Source: a virus
Reading direction: 5' to 3' (one strand)
IMG/VR virus record: IMGVR_UViG_3300044729_003416
Span: 1 to 35,391 of that record
DNA: 35,391 bases
The notes beneath the pieces are model-generated. The model was given only the letters and a program-made list of their open reading frames with translations, was not told where the DNA came from and did no database searches. The position numbers and the translations under genes are program-made. Positions 1 to 6,686 of the stretch are shown here, piece after piece. Numbering within the stretch: position 1 is the first letter of the stretch; every line of letters begins with the position of its first letter.

Positions 1-6
1 GCTCCC

Positions 7-714
7 TCAGGAATCGGGCGCCTGTTTCGATCGCTTCCCAGACGATCGTTTCGGGGCAGTAGGCGAATCGCTCACAGGAGAAGAATTGATGGTTGGGCCA
101 GAGGTCGTTGACTCGCCAGAAGATTGCACCCCAGTCGGTTGGGGCAGGTCGGGCTTTCCCAGGTTTTCGGCCATCGCCTTCAGCATCTCGGCTGGATCAA
201 CCGGCGCGGCGCCTCCCCGCTGCTCACGCAACATGAAGGCGTAGACAGCGTCACGCAACCCCTCGGTAAGGCCATCGGTGTCATCATCGGTCCACTTGGC
301 GCAGTCAGGATCCACCTTGCCCAGGCGGTAAACGATCCCAGCGGTGACCAATCGGGTTACCTGAGCTTGATTCTGAGCGGACAAGAGGTTATCGATGTCC
401 CTGATCAAACGGTGCTCCCGCAGACGGATAACGTCTTCCAGGGGCTCCAGTACCACGGGAATGCCGATATGACGCGCCATCAAGCGTGCGGCCACTAGGT
501 TGGCGGTTGCCTCTGGTAGGTCGTCGATCTCGCGGATAACCTGGGCCAGTCGGTGGGTCTGTTCTGTGACCGTGGACTGATAGCCGATCTGATCGAGCAT
601 GATCCGCTCTCCAGTCAGCAGGGCATTGAAAACGGGGAACTGCAGGATGCCGGTGCTTGCATCTCCCACGTACTCGACCTTGACTTCTGGGGCGGTGACA
701 AAGGGTAGGGGCAC
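7..714 (-). CDS. Probable tail-module protein (hypothetical)
   Basis: 235 aa protein that I do not recognise. The N-terminal two thirds look globular, with a stretch reading FNALLTGERIMLDQIGYQ. The last ~60 residues are rich in Ser, Pro, Thr and Lys, ending in a basic tail. It follows three connector-type genes on the same strand, so a tail assembly or tail-tube-associated role is inferred from position only. The open frame extends upstream to 843, but the GTG at 714 is preferred: the upstream part overlaps the repeated divergent promoter region at 727-787. The next leftward gene lies outside the window. Confidence 0.65.
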   Translation of the reverse strand: MPLPFVTAPEVKVEYVGDASTGILQFPVFNALLTGERIMLDQIGYQSTVTEQTHRLAQVIREIDDLPEATANLVAARLMARHIGIPVVLEPLEDVIRLREHRLIRDIDNLLSAQNQAQVTRLVTAGIVYRLGKVDPDCAKWTDDDTDGLTEGLRDAVYAFMLREQRGGAAPVDPAEMLKAMAENLGKPDLPQPTGVQSSGESTTSGPTINSSPVSDSPTAPKRSSGKRSKQAPDS

Positions 715-726
715 GGTGCTGTTGTG

Positions 727-787
727 TTTTCTCAGCTTGCCGTAGTGGCTTAGGGAAGCGCAATGGCTTATGATGGGGGAGCTGGGG
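727..787 (+). promoter_or_regulatory. Duplicated divergent promoter region, copy 1
   Basis: About 60 bp nearly identical to 4165-4225. It holds two GGCTTA direct repeats, the second in the string AATGGCTTATGATGGGG, where TATGAT at ~769-774 is a good -10 element pointing rightward. No TTGACA-like -35 is visible. The first repeat forms a small dyad, GCTTAGGGAAGC. The region separates the leftward gene starting at 714 from the rightward gene starting at 899. Confidence 0.55.
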
Positions 788-898
788 CTTTGCGCTGGCG
801 TGGGCGAGCGTCTGACGCTACGACCGCTGCCCTTCCCCAGCACCCATTCATCACCATCACCATCACCACCACCACCGCTGACACCGAGGACTTATTTG

Positions 899-1171
899 AT
901 GATTTTGTCTGATTTTGTTCCCACAGGCTTTAGCTATAAAGGATTGAACAATTCTTTCTTTTTCGCTGAGGTAACTGTCACTATCACAACGGGTGCGCTG
1001 TGGTGGAAGAAAACTGAAGCGTCAAGACGTAAAATCGCCCGTGATCGCTTTGGGGTGTTTTGGTTTTTTGTCGATGACGGCGAACTGACCCCCGGATTCC
1101 AGGCCGAAGAGCTAGAGCGCTCTTTCAACGCCACTAATCATTACCCCTCTTCCCACCACCACCGACCATGA
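899..1171 (+). CDS. Hypothetical protein, first gene of rightward cluster 1
   Basis: 90 aa, not recognised. It is rich in Phe and Trp with a Lys/Arg patch in the middle and no clear membrane segment. The ATG at 899 is chosen because translating further upstream yields low-complexity Ser/Pro/His encoded by the CAC/CAT-rich leader typical of rightward genes here. Its stop overlaps the next start (ATGA at 1168-1171), implying translational coupling. It is driven by the promoter region at 727-787. Confidence 0.6.
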   Translation: MILSDFVPTGFSYKGLNNSFFFAEVTVTITTGALWWKKTEASRRKIARDRFGVFWFFVDDGELTPGFQAEELERSFNATNHYPSSHHHRP

Positions 1172-1773
1172 CCGACTTTCGTGCCTTGTGTGCTGAGCTT
1201 GTTAATGAGCTAGCGGCCTGGCAACAGGCTGACGATCTTTACAGTGATGGCGGAACTATCCGTGGCGACGCTGACTACGATCTAGTGACTCGCGCCAGCG
1301 CCGCTCTGGACGAGCCGGAGGAGGGGCCGAGCGATCAAGAGCTATACGACCTTTGGGACAAAGAAGCGGAATACTTTGCTTTGTATGGCGAAGCATGGCG
1401 GTTTGCCCACGCCGTTCTCGCTCGCTGGGGCCGGCTTGCAGTGCCACGGGCAAGCGATGGGCCGACAGACGATGATTTAAGGGCGCAAATAATGCTATGG
1501 CTGGGTTGCACGGATCTCCCTTCCGATGATCAGGAATTGCCAGACCCCCTGTACGTCCCTGAGTTACTGGACTTACTCAGCGCCACCCTCGCCCGCTGGG
1601 GCCGCCCCGCCCCCGCGCCAAAGCCCATCCCGGTGAGCGATCGGCTGCCGGAGGACGGGGATTGCCTGGTCACCAGCCTTGAACTGCGCTACTGCTGGTG
1701 GGCAAACGAGGTCTACCACGGTGTTTCGTGTACTGGCTGCCGGCGTCAACATAGCTCCTGCCGACGACGGTAG
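1168..1773 (+). CDS. Hypothetical protein with degenerate DUF551-like C-terminus
   Basis: 201 aa. The N-terminus (MTDFRALCAELVNELAAW) is an acidic helical segment shared in style with other rightward genes here (5112, 5518). A proline linker is followed by PIPVSDRLPEDGDC, the opening of a DUF551-like domain, then paired Trp. Such domains usually end with a W-L-P-A motif. Here that motif (VYWLPAST, about 1728-1751) is in another frame, and the protein ends in unrelated Cys/Arg residues. A frameshift has probably altered the last ~15 residues. The 3' end carries a direct repeat shared with the next gene. Confidence 0.7.
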   Translation: MTDFRALCAELVNELAAWQQADDLYSDGGTIRGDADYDLVTRASAALDEPEEGPSDQELYDLWDKEAEYFALYGEAWRFAHAVLARWGRLAVPRASDGPTDDDLRAQIMLWLGCTDLPSDDQELPDPLYVPELLDLLSATLARWGRPAPAPKPIPVSDRLPEDGDCLVTSLELRYCWWANEVYHGVSCTGCRRQHSSCRRR

Positions 1774-2028
1774 ACAGCGACGCTGACGTAGACAACACCA
1801 TGGAGAAATGCTGATGCACGCGATCCTGTTGATCACGCCGTATGCAGTTGCAGGGCTGTTTGCTTGGCTTGTGATCGGCTGCGTAGTCTGGGCCGCACTT
1901 GATCACAAAGATCAGAGGCTGCTTCGCTGGGCAAGCTCCTGCCCGGTACCACTCGGGTACGAATTGACATTAATGTTGTGGCCGCTGTTGATCGCGTATG
2001 CAATTTGCCGACGACGCTAGACAGCGAC
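1759..2028. repeat. 23-bp direct repeats bracketing the small membrane gene
   Basis: TGCCGACGACGGTAGACAGC at 1759, continuing GAC to 1781, recurs at 2006-2028 with one mismatch. Both copies contain the TAG stop of a gene, so both proteins end Cys-Arg-Arg-Arg. The unit between the copies is about 247 bp and holds one whole gene, which looks like a cassette bounded by short homology. Confidence 0.7.
1814..2020 (+). CDS. Small membrane protein
   Basis: 68 aa with two hydrophobic segments, roughly residues 2-24 and 42-60. They are separated by a short charged loop (DHKDQRLLR), which suggests a two-pass membrane hairpin. The ATG at 1814 is preferred over 1808 because GGAGA at 1802-1806 is then 7 nt upstream. 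Function unknown. A holin-like role would fit the size and topology, but it lies far from the lysozyme gene, so this is only a possibility. It is the last gene of rightward cluster 1 and converges on the leftward gene ending at 2037. Confidence 0.6.
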   Translation: MHAILLITPYAVAGLFAWLVIGCVVWAALDHKDQRLLRWASSCPVPLGYELTLMLWPLLIAYAICRRR

Positions 2029-2036
2029 CAGCCCAC

Positions 2037-2477
2037 CTAGCCCCGCGCTACCGCCACCTGGATGCGTTGCTGCAGCTTCTGCCCCAGTGGATACACGGGG
2101 ATCCCTGGGGCCTGCACCGCGCCACTCACCGCATCTGTCCAGGGCCTAGCCGGCAGAATGGTGCCGTTGCGCAGGCGGGCGCCTGCATGCACGGCAGTGG
2201 CATAGCCGGCGCTCCAGCGAGCTTCCAGCGTGTAGGGACCAATGAAGCTGTAGGTGCCGCTTTGTCGCAGAGAGCCGGTGTCCACGATGTTGCGCGGGCT
2301 GCCGACCACTCCGACCCGACGCCGTGTTTCCCGTGGCCAGTTCCATGCCGCAGGGTTGAAGCTGGCCTGATACCGGCCGAATAGCTCTATCAGGGTCTTG
2401 CGGGCGATCTCCTGCAGCATCCGGTCCGTTGCCCCAGAGCTGGATGCTGTGACCGTGGTTTCAACGCGGATGGACAT
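2037..2477 (-). CDS. Probable tail-completion / HK97 gp10-like neck protein
   Basis: 146 aa. The central pattern NIVDTGSLRQSGTY, followed by an aromatic strand and AGYATAVHAG, then ARPWTDAV near the C-terminus, is typical of HK97 gp10-like or Mu gpG-like tail-completion proteins. In these the D-T-G-x-L segment precedes a Y-A-x-x-V-H-x-G loop. Such proteins link the head connector to the tail. It lies directly downstream of two other connector candidates, with a 3-nt gap to the neighbour ending at 2481. Family assignment is by motif and position only. Confidence 0.65.
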   Translation of the reverse strand: MSIRVETTVTASSSGATDRMLQEIARKTLIELFGRYQASFNPAAWNWPRETRRRVGVVGSPRNIVDTGSLRQSGTYSFIGPYTLEARWSAGYATAVHAGARLRNGTILPARPWTDAVSGAVQAPGIPVYPLGQKLQQRIQVAVARG

Positions 2478-2480
2478 AGC

Positions 2481-2954
2481 TCACACTGCAGTAGAAAGTG
2501 CCGCCCTGAACTTGTCCCCCAGGGCTTCCCGTAGTTCAATCCCGATCCCGCCGACGCCAAAGGGCTGGCTCAGCTCCAGCATCCTCAACTGCCCCTGCTC
2601 GGTACCATCGGCCAGGGTGGGCAGTGTTGACAGGTTGGTTAGCACCGCCTTACCTTCGGCGCCTGGCAGCATCCCAGCCGGCCGGTGGCCCGTCTCATTC
2701 CAGCTCAGCGACGACCCGGCAACCAGCCAGCTGGCGGAGCCCAGCAGCGCCCAACGGGTGAGGTAGCCCTCCAATATCAACGCTCCTGCCATCACCCCCG
2801 GCAGATCCTGCTCACCGCGGCCTTGGCTCTTGGCAAAGGCCTCGACCACCACCGCAGGGCCAGCAGCAGGCACCCCAGCGCGGAAGTTGGTGATCGCGCC
2901 AGGTGGCGTCCAGACCATCCTCAGGTTGGCGTATTCAGCGAAGTCAGTGGCCAT
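2481..2954 (-). CDS. Putative head-closure / connector protein
   Basis: 157 aa. There is a hydrophobic, Gly/Ala-rich central region with ALILEGYLTRWALL, then a loop containing GHRPAGMLPGAEGKAV. No catalytic motif is seen. Its place between a candidate adaptor and the gp10-like gene suggests a head-closure (stopper) protein. The ATG at 2954 shares one base with the TGA of the preceding gene, a strong coupling signal that fixes the start. Confidence 0.5.
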   Translation of the reverse strand: MATDFAEYANLRMVWTPPGAITNFRAGVPAAGPAVVVEAFAKSQGRGEQDLPGVMAGALILEGYLTRWALLGSASWLVAGSSLSWNETGHRPAGMLPGAEGKAVLTNLSTLPTLADGTEQGQLRMLELSQPFGVGGIGIELREALGDKFRAALSTAV

Positions 2955-3442
2955 CAGCTACGCACCAGTTGCGCCATTCCGCCGCCGACTACCGGTTTGA
3001 TCCCCAGGGACTGGACGATCCGGCCTTTTAAGTCGGCCAAACGAGCGGCGAGCACGGCGCCTGCCGTCCCACCAGAACCGCCGCTTTCGTACTTCACGCG
3101 CAACAGGCTGGTATCCCACTCCAGTACGTCGGCCTTGCTCTTCAGGTCCTCGCGGGTCAGGGTGGTGCCGGGGACCGGGCCTTCGTAGCTCCCCGCATTG
3201 CCCAGATGCGCCGTGTTGCCCTCCACCCGTTCGGCGTAATCCGCCTCCAGGTTCTCGATTTCGTCGATCCATCGTTGCACCTGGGTGACGGCGGCAGCGG
3301 AAGTGATCGCCACCCGGTTGAGGATTGACGTCAGCTCGGTCAGGTTGGTCGTCGACAGTGGCCAGCCGGCATACCCTCGAATCAGCTCACGGTCATCCCG
3401 TGGCGTCACCCGCCAAAGGGCGTTCAGGGTTGGGATGGTCAT
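2954..3442 (-). CDS. Putative head-tail adaptor protein
   Basis: 162 aa, mostly helical. A segment near residues 45-75 (VQRWIDEIENLEADYAERV) is a likely helix or coiled coil, followed by a Gly/Ser-rich loop and a C-terminal helix. The open frame extends to 3670, but residues before the ATG at 3442 are low-complexity and antisense to the K-rich gene at 3502-3651. I infer a connector/adaptor role from gene order only. Confidence 0.5.
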   Translation of the reverse strand: MTIPTLNALWRVTPRDDRELIRGYAGWPLSTTNLTELTSILNRVAITSAAAVTQVQRWIDEIENLEADYAERVEGNTAHLGNAGSYEGPVPGTTLTREDLKSKADVLEWDTSLLRVKYESGGSGGTAGAVLAARLADLKGRIVQSLGIKPVVGGGMAQLVRS

Positions 3443-3471
3443 GGTGCGGTGCGATCTGCTGCAGGTTTCCG

Positions 3472-3493
3472 GGAAAGCTGCGGTAGTAATCGG
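3472..3493 (+). promoter_or_regulatory. GGAAAGCT...GTAGTAATCGG motif (rightward copy)
   Basis: GGAAAGCT at 3472-3479 is followed after 3 nt by GTAGTAATCGG. The same pairing occurs on the minus strand before the first basic-protein gene (9580-9600), and in weaker form before the second one (10355-10362) and the portal (16065-16081). Here it points rightward, 9 nt ahead of the GTG of the Lys-rich ORF, supporting that ORF as a gene. Whether it is a promoter is untested. Confidence 0.4.
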
Positions 3494-3501
3494 AGATTCC
3501 C

Positions 3502-3651
3502 GTGTACGGCAAATCGGCAAGCAAGGGCGCAGGCAAAGGCGCAATGGCGATGGGCAAGGGCAAGAAGGGTGGCAGCTCAATGTCCATGGCGATGCCGAAG
3601 AAAGCCAAGCCCGCCAAGTCTGCCAAGTCTGCCCGTCCAAGGGCCAAGTAA
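3502..3651 (+). CDS. Small Lys/Gly/Ala-rich basic protein
   Basis: 49 aa, with about a quarter of residues Lys and the rest mostly Gly, Ala, Ser and Met. The opening is VYGKSASKGAGKGA and the end carries a K-P-A-K-S-A-K-S-A-R repeat. It resembles the small Lys-rich proteins often found in phage structural blocks (nucleic-acid binding or virion filler; function unproven). The GTG start has GGAG 6 nt upstream, and an in-frame stop lies just before it. It runs against its neighbours: its stop (3649-3651) abuts the stop of the leftward HNH gene. The opposite strand also has an open frame here, rich in Leu/Pro. Confidence 0.5.
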   Translation: MYGKSASKGAGKGAMAMGKGKKGGSSMSMAMPKKAKPAKSAKSARPRAK

Positions 3652-3936
3652 TCAGCCTGGGGCGTGCCACTGCCTGATTCTTGCCGCCCTGTCAGCACAG
3701 AAGAACGGCTGATCGTGGTACCAGGCCCAGACATCGCAATGGTTCTTGGCCACGTTGCAGCCGGCACAGGCCGGGACTAGGTTGGCGCGGTGGGTGGTCC
3801 CCCCCTTGGCCTTGGGGATCACATGATCGAGCGTGACCTTCTCGGGCTGACAGCCGCAGTAGGCGCAGGCTCCATTCCAGGCATCAATGATCTCGCGACG
3901 GAAGGTGCTCTTTGTGAGCCGCTTGGTCACCAGCAC
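3652..3936 (-). CDS. HNH endonuclease
   Basis: 94 aa. It has the compact HNH core: a CAYCG knuckle (residues ~24-28), then LDHVIPKAKGG with the catalytic D-H, then NLVPACAGCN with the second zinc pair, and an Asn/His-containing end. Phage HNH proteins next to terminase and head genes often help genome packaging, and others are free-standing homing nucleases. This one sits between a 63-aa gene and connector genes, away from the terminase. The start is GTG at 3936 with GAGGGA just upstream. Confidence 0.85.
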   Translation of the reverse strand: MLVTKRLTKSTFRREIIDAWNGACAYCGCQPEKVTLDHVIPKAKGGTTHRANLVPACAGCNVAKNHCDVWAWYHDQPFFCADRAARIRQWHAPG

Positions 3937-3960
3937 CGTTCCCTCAATGTGGGACGCCGC

Positions 3961-4152
3961 CTAGGCGAGCTTCTGCAGCCAGACGCGGGCGCCGACGCTG
4001 ATGGATCGCTGCAACATGGTGACGACCTTGTGGCCGCTGCGTGGCGACATAGCCACGGCAACTTCACGCAGCACCTGCCGCGTAGCCTCTTCATCCCTGG
4101 CCCCTACGGTGGCATGAAGGGTCAAGAAGGCCCGCAGTTCGGGGGGCATCAT
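3961..4152 (-). CDS. Hypothetical protein, 63 aa
   Basis: Short helical protein, rich in Arg, Val and Ala, with no recognised motif. The start is at the ATG of 4152 or at the adjacent ATG at 4149, both just left of the duplicated divergent promoter region. The frame continues to 4257, but that extension would read through the promoter. It ends 24 nt before the HNH gene, so the two are probably cotranscribed. It lies where a scaffold or capsid gene might be expected but is far too small. Confidence 0.55.
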   Translation of the reverse strand: MMPPELRAFLTLHATVGARDEEATRQVLREVAVAMSPRSGHKVVTMLQRSISVGARVWLQKLA

Positions 4153-4164
4153 CGGTGCGTGGCG

Positions 4165-4225
4165 TTTCCTCAGCTTGCCAGGGTGGCTTAGGGAATGACA
4201 ATGGCTTAGGATGGGGGAGCTGGGG
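4165..4225 (+). promoter_or_regulatory. Duplicated divergent promoter region, copy 2
   Basis: Near copy of 727-787: the CTCAGCTTGCC string, GGCTTAGGGAA and AATGGCTTAGGATGGGG recur in the same order and spacing. The -10 candidate here is TAGGAT. It separates a leftward gene (start 4152) from rightward cluster 2 (start 4285). Downstream, GGGGCTGACGCCCC at ~4239-4252 can form a leader hairpin. Confidence 0.55.
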
Positions 4226-4284
4226 GCCTCATGGGAGTGGGGCTGACGCCCCGGCACCCATTCACCACTACCGAGGATTTGGCC

Positions 4285-4524
4285 ATGGCCAACACCGAAT
4301 TCTTAAGCCTTACCGACTCGGAGACAGGAACGCCAATCTACCTGGATCCTTTGAAAATTGCATCTATACAGCAGATAGCTGCGTGTGATCAATTCGCAAG
4401 ACGTACGCGGATTGGTTTAATTGAAACATCGCAGACGTATCTAGTTTCGGAAGACGCTACCCAGGTAGCACTCGCCACTGGGCGCGGCTTTTTTGGTCCT
4501 AAAGACACACAAAAGACGGATTAA
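4285..4524 (+). CDS. Hypothetical protein, 79 aa
   Basis: Not recognised. An N-terminal beta-like segment (ANTEFLSLTDSETGTPIYLD) is followed by mixed residues. The sequence has the look of a small phage protein in which a residue pair around 'KIASI' sets a strand. The ATG at 4285 has GAGGA 7 nt upstream, which decides the start over the in-frame ATG at 4231. It is followed 3 nt later by the next gene, so the two form a rightward operon. Confidence 0.6.
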   Translation: MANTEFLSLTDSETGTPIYLDPLKIASIQQIAACDQFARRTRIGLIETSQTYLVSEDATQVALATGRGFFGPKDTQKTD

Positions 4525-4527
4525 ACC

Positions 4528-4749
4528 ATGCAACCACGAGCACAGCACCTTGAATGGTGCAAGAAACGAGCACTGTTCTGCGTGGATCGGGGCTATCTGC
4601 AGCAGGCACTGAGTTTGATGATCAGTGACCTTAGGAAGCACCCTCAGACCGCAGACCATCCAGGTATTGCGCTTGCCGTGGGCAGGATGGCTTTTGGCGA
4701 CCTGACGACAAAAGAACAGGTGCGCGAGTTCATCGAAGGCTTCAACTAA
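4528..4749 (+). CDS. Conserved small phage protein (R-x-x-H-L-x-W-C-K type)
   Basis: 73 aa with the pattern QPRAQHLEWCKKRAL near the N-terminus, a central ISDLRKHPQTADHP and a terminal REFIEGFN. From memory, this layout is shared by a small protein of unknown function seen in many unrelated phages and prophages. It is all-helical in appearance with no catalytic motif. It begins 3 nt after the preceding stop in the second rightward cluster. Confidence 0.75.
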   Translation: MQPRAQHLEWCKKRALFCVDRGYLQQALSLMISDLRKHPQTADHPGIALAVGRMAFGDLTTKEQVREFIEGFN

Positions 4750-4788
4750 TCACCACGCGACCACCCCACCCATTCGCCATTACCACCG

Positions 4789-5073
4789 ATGGAAACCCGT
4801 GCTCAAAAGCTTTTTCGAGAAATCAAAGAAGAACGCGCAAGGTTTGAAGCAATGATGAATACTAGACGGTCGTCACATCTCTTTGAAGTGTGCGCTTGGC
4901 CGTCTTACCAGGGAACCCCCTGGAAAACAAACTCTTATTTACTTGCAATAATTTACAAGATTATACGGGTTATTCGATGCGATGGTTTAGTTGAGATATT
5001 TTACTTTGATAGCATTGGGGGAGTATATAATACAAGCCGAGAGCGTAACTGGCGACAGCGTGCTCACGATTGA
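4789..5073 (+). CDS. Hypothetical AT-richer protein, 94 aa
   Basis: Not recognised. It starts with a charged helix (RAQKLFREIKEERARFEAMM) followed by hydrophobic, Ile/Tyr-rich strands. The DNA from about 4790 to 5040 is visibly more AT-rich than its neighbours, which suggests separate acquisition. It has the CACC-rich leader (cccattcgccattaccaccg) used by other genes of this cluster just before the ATG. Confidence 0.55.
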   Translation: METRAQKLFREIKEERARFEAMMNTRRSSHLFEVCAWPSYQGTPWKTNSYLLAIIYKIIRVIRCDGLVEIFYFDSIGGVYNTSRERNWRQRAHD

Positions 5074-5111
5074 CACCATTCCCGCCATCCACCTATTCGC
5101 CATCACCACCA

Positions 5112-5489
5112 ATGACCGACTCAGACTTTAGATCCGCACTGAAGCAGCTTGCTGATGCTGTTGACGGGTGGGAGATGGAACTAGCCGCTGATGATCCGCT
5201 GGCCATTGCCATGGATCACGCTCGCAAGCTGTTGCAGACAGCCGAGAGGGGCGAGCGGCTTTCATCCGGGAAGCTGGTCAGCGAACGGCTTGACGAGCTT
5301 TTTGCCGAGGTTCAGCAAAGGGATCTTGAGCCTGCTGAAGTCATCCTAGGCAGCCGTGCCTTTCAGTTTTATTGCAAAGAGATGCACGTATACGCCCGAG
5401 GCGGAAGATTGCACAGTGGCTACAATGGCCTCCCGGTAACCAAAAGCGACTCAGAAGCCGCAGAATTTGTTGCTATTGAATGCCAATAG
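5112..5489 (+). CDS. Hypothetical acidic protein, 125 aa
   Basis: N-terminus MTDSDFRSALKQLADAVDGW, a helical opening resembling those of 1168 and 5518. This suggests a family of related accessory proteins sharing the N-terminal module. The rest is mixed alpha/beta without known motif. The ATG at 5112 is preceded by the repeated leader type (attcgccatcaccacca). A TTG at 5070 would extend the frame but adds only Pro/Ser residues from the leader. Confidence 0.6.
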   Translation: MTDSDFRSALKQLADAVDGWEMELAADDPLAIAMDHARKLLQTAERGERLSSGKLVSERLDELFAEVQQRDLEPAEVILGSRAFQFYCKEMHVYARGGRLHSGYNGLPVTKSDSEAAEFVAIECQ

Positions 5490-5517
5490 TGACGCCACGC
5501 TCCTAATCCCCTTACCG

Positions 5518-6276
5518 ATGACCGACCCCCGCATCATTGCCCAAAGGCACCTGGCTCAGGCCATGGCCCGTTATGAAGCTCGCGCTCAAGCCCAACTGGA
5601 AGGACCAAGCCTCGCCGATGTTGCTGAGTTGTGCGCTGAGTTTGAGTACCACATTGACAGCGACGACGACTACAGCCTTGGTATCCTACGCGACGTGATC
5701 ACCGCCGCCATCACCCGCTGGCGTGCTCCGGTTGCCCAGACTCCAGCCCAGCCGGTGAATCTAGCCGAGCTGCATGACCCCGGCTTCTCTGGCGGCCTGA
5801 CGCCAAGCCAGCACCTTGACGTGGTACATGGTGGGGCGGATCCTCGGGCTGCGGCATCGACTGAGCTTCCTCCCCGCGCAGGCCACATCCTGCGGTTGGC
5901 CGAGATCATCAGGGAAGTGGACAGCCAAAGCCACTCCGACACCTTTGTGCTAGGTGCTGCAGCCCTTGCTGAGGCGATCCTGGCGCATCCTGGGTTCAGC
6001 GGCTGCCACGATGGCCCCGTAGCCGCGCCAGCGCAGGCGCAAGGAGTGTCGGAGGACCGCTATGAATTTTTCCTCGTCGGAGTGTCGGAGGACCGCTATG
6101 AATTTTCAGTCGTCGATAGCGACGGTTGCGAGATGGCTGGTGGCAGTGCGCCAACGCTGGATGATGCAATCCGAGAGGGTCGTAACTACCTTCGCCAATA
6201 CAACCAAGACGGCCCGCATAAGCTGGAATTGCGCCGCGTCCTAGTGTTGGATCATTCGGAGGTTATCCATGACTGA
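5518..6276 (+). CDS. Hypothetical protein with internal duplication, 252 aa
   Basis: Begins MTDPRIIAQRHLAQAMARYE. It has two helical blocks (residues ~1-75 and ~110-165), Pro/Ala linkers, and a C-terminal alpha/beta domain. Two tandem copies of V-S-E-D-R-Y-E-F lie around residues 177-196, encoded by a 36-bp tandem duplication. Its stop overlaps the next gene by 8 bp. It appears to be the longest member of the MTD...-type accessory family in this cluster; the function is not recognised. Confidence 0.6.
   Translation: MTDPRIIAQRHLAQAMARYEARAQAQLEGPSLADVAELCAEFEYHIDSDDDYSLGILRDVITAAITRWRAPVAQTPAQPVNLAELHDPGFSGGLTPSQHLDVVHGGADPRAAASTELPPRAGHILRLAEIIREVDSQSHSDTFVLGAAALAEAILAHPGFSGCHDGPVAAPAQAQGVSEDRYEFFLVGVSEDRYEFSVVDSDGCEMAGGSAPTLDDAIREGRNYLRQYNQDGPHKLELRRVLVLDHSEVIHD
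6043..6114. repeat. 36-bp tandem duplication
   Basis: GGAGTGTCGGAGGACCGCTA followed by TGAATTTT occurs at 6043-6070 and again at 6079-6106, a 36-bp period that keeps the reading frame. Identity of the 28-bp cores suggests a recent event. Confidence 0.8.
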
Positions 6277-6649
6277 CGCCACCCCCAACCTCCTGCCCTG
6301 CCCGTTCTGCGGGGGCACTGAACTAAGCATTCGCACAGACCTTCAAAGCAGCATTGCCTATGTCGTTTGCAGCAACTGTGACGCACAGGGGCCGCCTGCC
6401 AGCTTCGCAGAGATGTTGTGGGAGAAAGAAGAAGCCGCCGCCGGCTGGAACCAGCGCAGCCCCTGGTATCCGATTGAAACGGCGCCAGTGGATGGGACTT
6501 TGGTTTTAACTATTTCCGAGTCCCGTTACCTAGAAGAAGTGATTAGCGATAATTACAGGCTATGTAATTTTAGCTTTTTGCAGTATAACAGAACAATGGA
6601 TACGTGGGTAGATCGGCTTGGTTCGTCTGGCTATTTTCCCACCCACTAG
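6269..6649 (+). CDS. Lar-like zinc protein fused to a DUF551-like segment
   Basis: 126 aa. Residues ~9-60 carry LLPCPFCGG, then VVCSNCDAQGP, then an acidic/aromatic stretch ending in AAAGWNQR. This is the zinc-binding pattern of the Lar restriction-alleviation family (PF14354). Residues ~66-80 read YPIETAPVDGTLVL, the start of a DUF551-like domain. Lar of the Rac prophage eases type I restriction of incoming DNA; that activity is inferred here from the family only. It overlaps the upstream gene by 8 bp. Confidence 0.75.
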   Translation: MTDATPNLLPCPFCGGTELSIRTDLQSSIAYVVCSNCDAQGPPASFAEMLWEKEEAAAGWNQRSPWYPIETAPVDGTLVLTISESRYLEEVISDNYRLCNFSFLQYNRTMDTWVDRLGSSGYFPTH

Positions 6650-6686
6650 CTACCCCTCCCCATCCCGCCCAACACCCCTAACCCCC

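Noticed and set aside
842-886. CAT/CAC triplet-rich stretch as a microsatellite or His-tag
   Set aside because: It lies in the untranslated leader of the rightward cluster, and similar CACC-rich leaders precede other genes, so it is read as leader sequence.
3393-3584. Leftward 64-codon ORF (MDIELPP...) overlapping the K-rich gene
   Set aside because: It is the antisense of the Lys/Ala-rich frame, overlaps the next gene's start by 50 bp, and its Leu/Pro bias is explained by the other strand. Kept only as an alternative.
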